From positions 1-32,420 of the forward strand of contig JALFHZ010000184.1 in assembly GCA_022776445.1 (NCBI GenBank): DNA of 32,420 bases, given 5' to 3'. Positions 24,156 to 32,081 of this stretch are shown here, in pieces. The position numbers were made by a program, and so were the translations under genes. Below the pieces are notes generated by a model, which was given only the letters and a program-made list of their open reading frames with translations, ran no database searches and had not been told where the DNA came from. Position 1 is the stretch's first letter. Each line of letters opens with the position of its first letter. The stretch is from Lachnospiraceae bacterium (GTDB lineage Bacteria > Bacillota > Clostridia > Lachnospirales > Lachnospiraceae).

Positions 24156-26531
24156 GTGATACTGGCAGGGGGATTCGTACTTGGAGAGGTACTTGGCCTG
24201 CAAAATCAGGTGGCGTTGGAAGTGACGGCTGCAGCAGTCCTGACCGTAATTCCGGCGGGACTGTGCGCAGCTGCATGCAGACGATTCGCTGCTGTGCCGA
24301 AAGAGCACAGGAGCGCAGACAGGGGCAAAAGCTTGTGGTTGTGGCTTTTGCCTGTTTTTCTATGTGCTGGTTTTCTGCGTGCGGGGCAGGAGCGTGCGCT
24401 GTGTGAACGGGAACTGGAGCTGGCGCTGGACGGAAAGCATCTGTCGGTGGAAGGAACGGTGAGTGCCTGGGAACTGTGGGAGGACGGCGGGAAAGTACTG
24501 GTGCTGAAGGACTGTGGTCTGATCAGGCGGATTCAGATATATCTGGAAGAAGAGGATGACCCGGTTCGGGTCGGAATGCGGATCCGTGCGGAGGGCATGG
24601 TGCAGACACCCGAAAGCGCCCGCAATCCGGGGGAATTCGACAGGCAGCTGTATTACCGCTCCAGAAAGCTGAATTACCGGATGTTTGCAGATGCGTATGA
24701 GGAGATCCGGGATGCACGGAGAGGAATCCAGGGACTTGCAGATGCTGCGGCAGAACGGCTGGCGCGGCTTCGCGTGCAGATCGGGAAGGTTCTGGATGAA
24801 ATTGCGGATGAGCGGGAGGCCGGGATCTACCGGGCGGTACTGCTGGGGGAAAGGGCCGGGATGGATCCGGATATCCGGAATCTTTATCAGAAAAGCGGGA
24901 TCGCCCATCTGCTGGCAGTCAGCGGTCTGCACCTGTCGCTGGTCAGCCTGGCGGTCTACGGAACGCTGCGCAGGTGCGGAACCGGCTATGGAGCGGCGGG
25001 GGCAGCGGGAGCTTTTGTCCTGGCTGCTTATGCGGTTCTGACCGGTGCAGCTCCGTCCGTACTGCGGGCTTTGCTGATGGCATGCTGCGGTTTTGCGGCG
25101 GCCTGGCTGGGGCGGTCTGCTGACCTGATGACTTCCTGGTCGCTGGCGCTGATTCTGATTCTCTGGGACAGTCCCTATCTGCTGCTGCAGTCCGGAACCC
25201 AGCTTTCATTTGGAGCGCTTGCCGGAATCGGATGGCTTGCACCGGCGTTTCTGCCGGGAGAAGGGGAGAACTGCAAAAAAGCAGTACAGGCGCTCCTGGT
25301 CAGCATCAGTATGCAGTTGGTTACGCTGCCGATCCTGCTTTATCATTTCTTTCAGTATCCGACGTACGGAATCTGGCTGAATTTTCTGGTGGTTCCGCTG
25401 ATGGGCGGTGTGGTTGCGTCGGGAGCGGCCGGGATTCTTCTTGGGACGTTCCGGGCAGCAGCCGGACGATTTGCGCTGGGGAGCGGATATCTGATTTTAC
25501 GCTGGTTTGAGTTCTGTTGTCAGATAGCCGGCTGTCTTCCGGGCAGCCTCTGGACACCCGGGCGGCCGGCAGCTTGGCAGATCGGAGTGTATTACGGCGT
25601 TCTGGCGGCAGTGGTCCGGCAGTGCGGCGAGAGAAGAACTGCGCCGGCGACGCGTATGCGCAGGCGGGCAGGGACGGCATTGGCCGGGAAACTTCTGCTT
25701 CCGGCCGCCGCGGTTCTTCTGTTGATACCACGGCCGGTTCGTGGTTTGACCGTCACATTTCTGGATGTGGGACAGGGGGACGGAATCTGTCTGCAATCGG
25801 AAGCGGCGGTGGTTCTGGTGGACGGAGGCAGCTCGGACCAGAAGAATCTGGGTTCACAGCGGCTGGTCCCTTTTCTGAAAAGTCAGGGAATCACAGAAAT
25901 CGATCTTGCGGTTGTCACCCATGCGGATCAGGATCACATCAGCGGACTTCGCTATCTTCTGGAGGAGGAGATTGAGATCTGCATAAAGCAGCTTGTGCTT
26001 CCTGCCTGCGGCCGTCAGGATGAGGCTTATGAGGAAATGGAGCAGCAGATCCGGATGAGGGGCGGACAGGTAATCTGGATGGAGCAGGGGCAGGTGCTGG
26101 CCGCAGGAGATCTGCGAATAACCTGTCTCTATCCGGGGGCTGTTGTGGATTCGGAAGACCGCAATGATCAATCACTGGTTCTCCGCGTGGATTATCAGGC
26201 ATTTCATATGCTGCTGACCGGTGACATGACTGCAGAAGGCGAACAGCAGCTTCTGGGACAGCTTCCGCCGGGGGCTTTGTCTGATATTCAGGTACTCAAG
26301 GTATCTCACCATGGTTCTGCGTATTCTACCTCAGAGGCGTGGGTGGAGGCGGTTTCGCCGGTGTGGTCCGTGGTATCTTATGGAGAAGGCAACCGGTACG
26401 GCCATCCGTCCGCTCGGGTGATGTGCATGCTGCGGGAACGGGGCCGGAAGGTATTTGAGACGGCAGCGGATGGGGCGGTGACACTTACTACCGATGGAAG
26501 GACGGTCCGGTGGAACCAATATCTGAAGTAA
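24156..26531 (+). CDS. comEC: ComEC/Rec2 DNA-uptake channel protein
   Basis: This large membrane protein would carry single-stranded DNA across the inner membrane during transformation. It has an N-terminal hydrophobic region with a DUF4131-like soluble part, the Competence domain with GIAHLLAVSGLHLSLVS, several more helices, and a C-terminal metallo-beta-lactamase-like domain from about VTFLDVGQGDGICL with THADQDHISGL (His589 to His594 by this start) and VSHHGSAYS. About 791 residues are normal for the family. The only standard start is the GTG at 24156, but it lacks an SD at normal spacing. An ATT at 24141 lies eight nt after GGAGG (24128-24132) and would give an N-terminus KRPLVILAG typical of ComEC. 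No other competence genes are in the window. Confidence 0.93.
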   Translation: MILAGGFVLGEVLGLQNQVALEVTAAAVLTVIPAGLCAAACRRFAAVPKEHRSADRGKSLWLWLLPVFLCAGFLRAGQERALCERELELALDGKHLSVEGTVSAWELWEDGGKVLVLKDCGLIRRIQIYLEEEDDPVRVGMRIRAEGMVQTPESARNPGEFDRQLYYRSRKLNYRMFADAYEEIRDARRGIQGLADAAAERLARLRVQIGKVLDEIADEREAGIYRAVLLGERAGMDPDIRNLYQKSGIAHLLAVSGLHLSLVSLAVYGTLRRCGTGYGAAGAAGAFVLAAYAVLTGAAPSVLRALLMACCGFAAAWLGRSADLMTSWSLALILILWDSPYLLLQSGTQLSFGALAGIGWLAPAFLPGEGENCKKAVQALLVSISMQLVTLPILLYHFFQYPTYGIWLNFLVVPLMGGVVASGAAGILLGTFRAAAGRFALGSGYLILRWFEFCCQIAGCLPGSLWTPGRPAAWQIGVYYGVLAAVVRQCGERRTAPATRMRRRAGTALAGKLLLPAAAVLLLIPRPVRGLTVTFLDVGQGDGICLQSEAAVVLVDGGSSDQKNLGSQRLVPFLKSQGITEIDLAVVTHADQDHISGLRYLLEEEIEICIKQLVLPACGRQDEAYEEMEQQIRMRGGQVIWMEQGQVLAAGDLRITCLYPGAVVDSEDRNDQSLVLRVDYQAFHMLLTGDMTAEGEQQLLGQLPPGALSDIQVLKVSHHGSAYSTSEAWVEAVSPVWSVVSYGEGNRYGHPSARVMCMLRERGRKVFETAADGAVTLTTDGRTVRWNQYLK

Positions 26532-26560
26532 AAAAGGTGGTTTTTTGCGTCGGAATCCGG

Positions 26561-26566
26561 TATAAT
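26561..26566 (+). promoter_or_regulatory. Possible holA -10 element
   Basis: A perfect TATAAT lies 60 nt upstream of holA. The hexamer at 17-bp spacing (TGGTTT, 26538-26543) is a poor -35, so activity is uncertain and holA may also be read from the comEC transcript. Confidence 0.38.
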
Positions 26567-26626
26567 GGATGATAATCATTCAGGGAGAGAACACCTGAAC
26601 AGTTTTTATGAGAACAGGAGACCAGT

Positions 26627-27598
26627 ATGCAGGTATTGAATCAGGATATCAGGGAACAGACATGGAAACGGATGTATCTGTTGTACGGGGAAGAGACCTT
26701 TCTGAAAAACAGCTACAAGAACCGCCTGAAGGAGGCGATCGTCGGTGACGATACCATGAATTTCTCTTATTTTGAGGGAAAGGGACTGGATGTGGAGGAA
26801 CTGATCCGGATTGCGGATACCATGCCGTTTTTTGCCGAACGCAGGTTGATTCTGGTGGAGGACAGCGGATTTTTCAAAACGGCCTGCGAGACACTTGCGA
26901 ATTATCTGCCGTCCATGCCGGATACAACCTGCCTGCTCTTTGTGGAGTCGGAGGTGGACAAGCGCGGCCGGCTGTTCAAAAGGGTCAAAGAGCTGGGTTA
27001 TGCTGCGGAGATGGAAAGGCAGGATGCTGCACAGCTTGCCAAATGGGCAGGCGGGATCCTTGCACGGGAGGGAAAGAAGATCACAGGCCGCACCATGGAT
27101 CTGTTTCTCAGCATGACCGGAGATGACATGGAGCATATCCGCATGGAGCTGGAAAAGGTGGTCAGCTATACGCTGGGACGGGAAGTGATTACTGATGAAG
27201 ATGTGAGAGCGGTCTGTACGGTTCAGGTGACCAATAAGATTTTTGATATGGTGGCAGCGATCGTGAATCGGCAGACGAAAAAAGCCATGGATCTGTATGA
27301 AGATCTGCTGACTCTGAAAGAACCGCCAATGCGTATTCTGTTTTTGATTGCGCGGCAGTTTAACCAGCTGATGCAGGTGAAGGAGCTGATGACGAAGGGG
27401 CTGGATAAGGGGACGATTGCCTCGAAGTTAAAGCTTCAGCCGTTTGTCGTGGGAAAAATAATGCCGCAGGCGCGGCAGTTTTCAGGAGAACAGATTCTGT
27501 CTTATGTGAATCTGTGCGTCGATATGGAAGAGGCGGTGAAGAGCGGACGTCTGCAGGACCGGTTGGCGGTGGAGCTGCTGATCACAAAACGTTACTGA
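26627..27598 (+). CDS. holA: DNA polymerase III subunit delta
   Basis: This is the delta subunit of the clamp loader, which opens the sliding clamp during replication. At 323 residues it has the family length. The N-terminal nucleotide-binding-like fold starts with RMYLLYGEETFLKNSY, followed by DTMPFFAERRLILVED and the segment LPDTTCLLFVES-like (here MPDTTCLLFVES). The C-terminal part has the helical collar domain with EPPMRILFLIARQFNQLMQVKEL. AGGAG sits before the ATG. The order comEC-holA-rpsT-gpr is widely conserved in Firmicutes. Its last seven nt overlap the end of the convergent Xre gene. Confidence 0.95.
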   Translation: MQVLNQDIREQTWKRMYLLYGEETFLKNSYKNRLKEAIVGDDTMNFSYFEGKGLDVEELIRIADTMPFFAERRLILVEDSGFFKTACETLANYLPSMPDTTCLLFVESEVDKRGRLFKRVKELGYAAEMERQDAAQLAKWAGGILAREGKKITGRTMDLFLSMTGDDMEHIRMELEKVVSYTLGREVITDEDVRAVCTVQVTNKIFDMVAAIVNRQTKKAMDLYEDLLTLKEPPMRILFLIARQFNQLMQVKELMTKGLDKGTIASKLKLQPFVVGKIMPQARQFSGEQILSYVNLCVDMEEAVKSGRLQDRLAVELLITKRY

Positions 27599-27849
27599 GA
27601 CCCCTTTTTCTTACAGGCAGATGGGATTCCGAATTCCGTTTCACTGGAAGCATCAAATCGGAATTCCATGATATCTTCAATTTTACAGTTCAGAATTGTG
27701 CAGAGCATATCCAGAGTATGCGTGGATACGTAGCGGTTCTTCTTCAGCCGATTGATCTGTCCGGCACTGAAATTGTAATAATGGATTAAACGGTACTGCG
27801 ATATTCCTCTGGATTTCATCGTATCCCATAGCCGGTCATATACAATCAT
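27592..27849 (-). CDS. Small Xre-type helix-turn-helix regulator
   Basis: This is an 85-residue DNA-binding protein of the Cro/C1 type. The helix-turn-helix lies around residues 16-56 (GISQYRLIHYYNFSAGQINRL, seen as SQYRLIHYYNFSAGQINRL, then THTLDMLCTILNCKIEDIMEF), a pattern shared with many small Xre regulators that bind short operators. The ATG at 27849 is preferred because GAGG on the minus strand ends eight nt upstream; a GTG at 27858 is in frame but overlaps that SD. The short tail is Lys-rich and ends in KKKGSQ. Targets are unknown and no toxin partner is adjacent. Its 3' end overlaps holA by seven nt on the opposite strand, with no terminator between them. Confidence 0.85.
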   Translation of the reverse strand: MIVYDRLWDTMKSRGISQYRLIHYYNFSAGQINRLKKNRYVSTHTLDMLCTILNCKIEDIMEFRFDASSETEFGIPSACKKKGSQ

Positions 27850-27961
27850 CTGGTTCACCTCTGATTCTATTTAATCAGTATTATCCAGTTCTGTATATTA
27901 ACCATAAATGGATATGGTATGCATAGGATATATCGCAGAGTCTGTGCGGCATCAATCAAAA

Positions 27962-27997
27962 AAATCCGATTTCCCCACACCTAAGGAAATCGGATTT
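27962..27997 (-). terminator. Intrinsic terminator of rpsT
   Basis: A perfect 13-bp stem pairs 27962-27974 with 27985-27997 around a 10-base loop. On the minus strand it is followed by a run of seven T. It lies about 36 nt after the rpsT stop codon. Confidence 0.9.
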
Positions 27998-28033
27998 CTG
28001 TATTTATGTTTGATAATTCCAGTCTATGATTGA

Positions 28034-28297
28034 TTAAGCCATTGCGCTTACTGCCTTAGACAGACGGGAAACTTTTCTGGAAGCGGTGTTCTTGTGGTAT
28101 ACACCCTTCGTGCAAGCCTTGTCGATCTCGGAAGTAGCAGCGAGTAAACATGCCTGAGCAGCAGCCTTGTCTCCGGCAGTTACAGCAGCTTCTACTTTTT
28201 TGCAAGCAGTCTTCACTTTGGATCTGATTGCTTTATTTCTAGCAGCTTTGGTTTCATTAACTAAAATTCTTTTTTTAGCAGATTTAATATTAGCCAA
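28034..28297 (-). CDS. rpsT: 30S ribosomal protein S20
   Basis: S20 binds 16S rRNA early in assembly of the small subunit. The 87-residue protein reads ANIKSAKKRILVNETKAARN after the start, is rich in Lys and Ala, and has the expected length. The start is taken as TTG (codon 28295-28297 on the minus strand), eight nt after GGAGG. There is no ATG near, and the longer in-frame start 15 nt upstream overlaps the SD. E. coli rpsT also begins with TTG, and its weak start is part of feedback control by S20; the same arrangement here is suggestive only. The gene has its own promoter and terminator and is transcribed away from gpr. Confidence 0.96.
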   Translation of the reverse strand: MANIKSAKKRILVNETKAARNKAIRSKVKTACKKVEAAVTAGDKAAAQACLLAATSEIDKACTKGVYHKNTASRKVSRLSKAVSAMA

Positions 28298-28387
28298 TCT
28301 GGGCACCTCCAATTATAAATTTTATTCATAGTCTTTGGTTTGCATCAAAGTCTGGACACGGACAGTTCAATGTAAACATACCTTTGT

Positions 28388-28416
28388 ATTTTAACCAATC
28401 AATCAGAAATTGTCAA
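28388..28416 (-). promoter_or_regulatory. Strong promoter of rpsT
   Basis: On the minus strand a perfect TTGACA (28411-28416) and TAAAAT (28388-28393) are 17 bp apart. The predicted leader to the TTG start is about 85 nt. Confidence 0.88.
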
Positions 28417-28417
28417 T

Positions 28418-28447
28418 ACATAATTTCATTGTTTTTCGGGAAATATA
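28418..28447 (+). promoter_or_regulatory. Possible sporulation-sigma promoter of gpr
   Basis: ACATA (28418-28422), a 15-bp spacer and GGGAAATATA (28438-28447) resemble the forespore sigma-F consensus (GYWTA, about 16 bp, GGNRANANTR): four of five and nine of ten positions match as I recall the consensus. gpr is a forespore gene in Bacillus, which fits. No good vegetative promoter was seen here. Confidence 0.42.
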
Positions 28448-28474
28448 CAGGGAAAAGCAGTTGGGAGATGAAAA

Positions 28475-29488
28475 ATGATGTTGAAAAACGGACGATCCGG
28501 AGAATTTGAGATCCGGACGGATCTGGCCCTGGAGGAGAGGGAGAGTTTTCCGGGGGACGGTGGTGAGGTATCCGGTGTTTCCCTGCGGGAATGGCGGGAG
28601 GAAACGAGCCGTGTGAAGCTGACGGAGGTCAAAATACTGGATGAGCGGGGAGCAAAAGCGATGGGCAAGCCCTGCGGAACGTACCTGACGCTGGAGGCGG
28701 ATCAGCTGGCTGAGCAGGATGAAGATTACCATGCGGAGGTTTCGGAAGAGCTGGGAAGACACATTCGAAACCTGATCGGACAGCTGATGAAAGCGGAGAT
28801 GAAAGAGGATCGGGCGATGCCGGAAGAACCGGGTAACCTGAAGATACTGGCTGTGGGTCTGGGAAATGCATCAGTGACTCCGGATGCCCTTGGACCGAAG
28901 GTGATCAGCCATCTGCAGGTGACCCGTCATCTCGAACAGCAGTATGGGAATGGATTCTGCAGAAAACGGGAGCTGCCGGTTCTGAGCGGAATCGTGCCGG
29001 GTGTCATGGCGCAGACCGGTATGGAGACCGCGGAGATCCTGAAGGGGGTGATTCGTGAGACACGTCCGGATCTGGTGATCGCCATTGATGCACTGGCGGC
29101 CCGCAGCATCCGGAGGCTGGGGACTACGATCCAGCTGACGGATACCGGGATTCATCCGGGCTCCGGAGTGGGCAATCACAGGCACAGTCTGACGCGGGAG
29201 AGTCTTGGCATTCCGGTGCTGGCGATCGGCGTGCCGACGGTGGTTGGAGCGGCTGCAATTGTACATGATACCGTAAACACCATGATCCAGACCCTGAACA
29301 GCAGCATGTCTACAAAAGGTATGGGAGAGTTTATACGGGATATGGCACCGGATGAACAGTATGATCTGATCCGGGAACTGCTGGAGCCGGAGTTCGGGGG
29401 ACTCTATGTGACTCCGCCCAATATTGATGAAATGGTAGGACGGCTGAGCTTTACGATATCGGAAGGCATTCATGAGGCAGTGTTTTGA
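28475..29488 (+). CDS. gpr: Germination protease GPR
   Basis: GPR degrades the small acid-soluble spore proteins when a spore germinates. It is made as an inactive zymogen in the forespore. At 337 residues it is slightly shorter than the Bacillus enzymes. The N-terminal part EIRTDLALEERE matches the region around the self-cleavage site and also resembles the substrate cleavage motif. The protease core has GLGNASVTPDALGP with Asp137 and VIAIDALAARS with Asp205, the likely counterparts of the two essential Asp residues of the Bacillus enzyme. GGGAG lies seven nt before the ATG; a second ATG follows at once. Its presence shows that the organism is, or descends from, a spore former. Confidence 0.95.
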   Translation: MMLKNGRSGEFEIRTDLALEERESFPGDGGEVSGVSLREWREETSRVKLTEVKILDERGAKAMGKPCGTYLTLEADQLAEQDEDYHAEVSEELGRHIRNLIGQLMKAEMKEDRAMPEEPGNLKILAVGLGNASVTPDALGPKVISHLQVTRHLEQQYGNGFCRKRELPVLSGIVPGVMAQTGMETAEILKGVIRETRPDLVIAIDALAARSIRRLGTTIQLTDTGIHPGSGVGNHRHSLTRESLGIPVLAIGVPTVVGAAAIVHDTVNTMIQTLNSSMSTKGMGEFIRDMAPDEQYDLIRELLEPEFGGLYVTPPNIDEMVGRLSFTISEGIHEAVF

Positions 29489-29496
29489 TGAAATGG

Positions 29497-29525
29497 TTGT
29501 AAACAAAGGCGTTCTGTGTTATGAT
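29497..29525 (+). promoter_or_regulatory. Promoter of the TSUP-prmA-rsmE group
   Basis: TTGTAA (29497-29502) and TATGAT (29520-29525) are separated by 17 bp. The perfect 10-base palindrome ATGATATCAT (29521-29530) overlaps the -10 and could be an operator half or chance. Confidence 0.6.
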
Positions 29526-29572
29526 ATCATGTGGTTTAATGCCGGAAAAACGAAGGAAAAGAGAAGAATGCT

Positions 29573-30328
29573 ATGCTGCAGTTTTTGATTGTATGTCCGA
29601 TGATGTTTCTGGCCGGATTTGTGGATTCCATTGCCGGGGGCGGAGGGCTGATTTCTCTGCCGGCTTATATTATCGCCGGGGTTCCGGCTCATTTTGCACT
29701 GGGAACCAACAAACTGGCATCTGCCATGGGGACCAGCATTTCCACCGGCCGTTATTTGAAGAACGGATATCTGAAAGGAAAGCGGATGATCCGGACCGCG
29801 TGCTGTGCGTGTGTGATCTCTCTGATCGGTTCCCATATCGGTTCCAGTCTTTCCCTGCTTGTCAGCGAATCGATGCTTAAGAATCTGATGATCGTGATTC
29901 TGCCGGTTGTGGCATTTTATGTGCTGCGCAACAAGAATCTGGGTGCCGTGTCAGGAAGGGAGCCGCTTTCGGAATCCGCAACGTTTCTGATTGCGATGCT
30001 GGCGGCATTTGTCATCGGCGGGTATGATGGATTTTACGGACCGGGGACGGGAACCTTTCTGATCCTGATTCTGACAGGTGCGGCGCGGATGGAGGTGCGC
30101 CAGGCATCGGCGCTGACCAAGGTAATCAATCTGTCTTCCAATGTATCGGCGCTGGTTACGTTTCTGATGAACGGAACGGTTTATTACACGCTGGGACTGG
30201 CGGCAGGGCTGTTCTGTATTGCGGGACATTATATCGGTTCCGGACTGGTGGTGCACAACGGGCAGCGGATCATACGCCCGGTGATTCTGGCAGTGCTGGC
30301 GGTATTGTTTGTAAAGATTCTTACATAG
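29573..30328 (+). CDS. TSUP family permease (TauE/SafE type)
   Basis: This is an inner-membrane permease of the sulfite exporter TauE/SafE family with 251 residues and about eight helices. The two family repeats start at FVDSIAGGGGLISLPAY and GGYDGFYGPGTGTF, each with the typical Gly-rich turn, and GTNKLASAMGT follows the first. Relatives move sulfite, sulfoacetate or other small anions; no substrate is indicated here. An AAGGA about 15 nt upstream and a GAGAAG closer by are weak SD candidates. An out-of-frame ATG lies five nt before the chosen start. prmA follows 17 nt after the stop, so the two are probably co-transcribed even though their functions seem unrelated. Confidence 0.9.
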   Translation: MLQFLIVCPMMFLAGFVDSIAGGGGLISLPAYIIAGVPAHFALGTNKLASAMGTSISTGRYLKNGYLKGKRMIRTACCACVISLIGSHIGSSLSLLVSESMLKNLMIVILPVVAFYVLRNKNLGAVSGREPLSESATFLIAMLAAFVIGGYDGFYGPGTGTFLILILTGAARMEVRQASALTKVINLSSNVSALVTFLMNGTVYYTLGLAAGLFCIAGHYIGSGLVVHNGQRIIRPVILAVLAVLFVKILT

Positions 30329-30345
30329 AAAAAAGGAGAACGTTT

Positions 30346-31302
30346 ATGAAGTGGACGAAATTCACGCTGAAGACGACCACGGAAGCTGTGGATCTGATCA
30401 GCTGCATGATGGATGAGATTGGCATCGAAGGAATCGAGATCGAGGACAATGTTCCGCTGTCCGACGCGGATACGAAGGGAATGTTTATTGATATTCTGCC
30501 GGAGCTTCCCCCGGATGACGGCACGGCGAAGATCAGCTTTTATCTGGAAGATCTGTCTGAACTGGAGCGTATCCTGCGCGATATCGAAGAGGGGCTGGAT
30601 GATTTAAGCCAGTTCGTGGATGTGGGTGAGCGCACGATTGAGATGTCCGAGACCGAGGACAAGGACTGGATCAACAACTGGAAGCAGTATTTCAAGCCGT
30701 TTACCGTGGATGATATTCTGATTAAGCCGACCTGGGAGACCATTCCGGAGGAGCATAAGGACAAGCTGCTGATACAGATTGATCCGGGAACCGCATTCGG
30801 CACCGGGATGCACGAGACGACGCAGCTTTGTATCCGTCAGCTGCGCAGATATGTCACTCCGGATTCGGAGGTCCTGGATGTGGGAACCGGAAGCGGTATT
30901 CTGGGTATTGCCGCACTCAAGCTGGGGGCGAAGGAAGTATTCGGAACCGATCTGGATGAGAATGCGATTGCCGCGGTAAGAGAGAATCTGGAATCCAACG
31001 ATATTCCCGCGGAGAAATTCACTGTGGTTCAGGGCAATATTATTGATGAGGCATCCGTACAGGATCAGGCCGGTTATGAGCGTTATGATATTGCGGTTGC
31101 GAATATCCTGGCTCCGGTGATCATTCTGCTGCAGGGTGAGATCTGCCGGCATTTAAAACATGGCGGTATTTTCATCACCTCCGGAATCATCAATACCAAG
31201 GAGCAGGATGTGAAGGATGCCATGGCGGCCAATGAGGAACTGGAGATTCTGGAGACTACGTATCAGGGAGACTGGGTATCTGTGACAGCCCGCAGGAAAT
31301 AG
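30346..31302 (+). CDS. prmA: Ribosomal protein L11 methyltransferase
   Basis: PrmA trimethylates ribosomal protein L11 using S-adenosylmethionine. The 318-residue protein has the N-terminal L11-recognition domain, the linker motif DWINNWKQYFKPF, and the Rossmann methyltransferase domain with IDPGTAFGTGMHETTQLC, motif I LDVGTGSGILGIAAL (about 176-190) and the catalytic-loop sequence VANILAPVI. AAGGAG before the ATG gives the start. rsmE follows 25 nt after the stop. This pairing of two translation-related methyltransferases is common in Firmicutes. Confidence 0.96.
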   Translation: MKWTKFTLKTTTEAVDLISCMMDEIGIEGIEIEDNVPLSDADTKGMFIDILPELPPDDGTAKISFYLEDLSELERILRDIEEGLDDLSQFVDVGERTIEMSETEDKDWINNWKQYFKPFTVDDILIKPTWETIPEEHKDKLLIQIDPGTAFGTGMHETTQLCIRQLRRYVTPDSEVLDVGTGSGILGIAALKLGAKEVFGTDLDENAIAAVRENLESNDIPAEKFTVVQGNIIDEASVQDQAGYERYDIAVANILAPVIILLQGEICRHLKHGGIFITSGIINTKEQDVKDAMAANEELEILETTYQGDWVSVTARRK

Positions 31303-31327
31303 CACAGGACGGTAAAGGAGCGGTATA

Positions 31328-32071
31328 GTGTATCATTTTTTTGTGACACCGGCCCAGATTGTGGACGGTTATGCGGTGATTACCGGGCAGGATGTAAATC
31401 ACATCCGCAATGTGCTTCGGATGAAGCAGGGAGAGCAGATCGGTGTCCGGGACGGCATCTCCAGAAATTATATCTGTGAACTGGAGACGATGGAACCGGA
31501 TCAGATCCGCGCCAGGATTTTATCTGAGGAAGCGGATTCCAGTGAGCTTCCTGCAAAGCTTTATCTGTTTCAGGGTCTTCCCAAGAGCGATAAGATGGAG
31601 CTGATTATTCAGAAAGCAGTGGAACTGGGGGCATATCAGATCATTCCGGTTGCGACCCGGAGAGCGGTTGTGAAGCTGGATAAGAAAAAAGAAGAATCCA
31701 GAGTAAAGCGATGGAATGCCATTGCCGAGAGTGCGGCCAAGCAGTCCGGGCGCATGATGATTCCGGAGGTGACCGGGGTCATGAGCCTGAAGGAGGCATT
31801 TCACTATGCATCAGGCTTCGACCGGAATCTGATCCCGTATGAGCTGGCGGAGGGGATGGAAGAAACCCGCCGCGTGCTTGCGCAGATCCGGCCCGGGATG
31901 CAGGTCGGTATTTTCATCGGCCCTGAGGGCGGCTTTGATGTAGAAGAGGTAGAGCAGGCTGTGGCTGAGGGAATTCATCCGATTACGCTTGGAAGAAGAA
32001 TTCTGAGAACAGAGACAGCAGGGATGACAATGTTATCAATCCTGATGTTCCAGCTGGAGCAGCAGGATTAA
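31328..32071 (+). CDS. rsmE: 16S rRNA (uracil-1498-N3)-methyltransferase
   Basis: RsmE methylates N3 of U1498 in 16S rRNA. It is a SPOUT-class enzyme acting as a dimer, here with 247 residues. The N-terminal PUA-like domain begins YHFFVTPAQI and includes HIRNVLRMKQGEQI. The knotted C-terminal domain has FIGPEGGFDVEEV and LGRRILRTETAGMTML, the cofactor-binding loops of the family. The start is GTG at 31328 with AAGGAG seven nt upstream. A cysteine desulfurase gene follows 10 nt after the stop. Confidence 0.96.
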   Translation: MYHFFVTPAQIVDGYAVITGQDVNHIRNVLRMKQGEQIGVRDGISRNYICELETMEPDQIRARILSEEADSSELPAKLYLFQGLPKSDKMELIIQKAVELGAYQIIPVATRRAVVKLDKKKEESRVKRWNAIAESAAKQSGRMMIPEVTGVMSLKEAFHYASGFDRNLIPYELAEGMEETRRVLAQIRPGMQVGIFIGPEGGFDVEEVEQAVAEGIHPITLGRRILRTETAGMTMLSILMFQLEQQD

Positions 32072-32081
32072 AGGAGAAACT

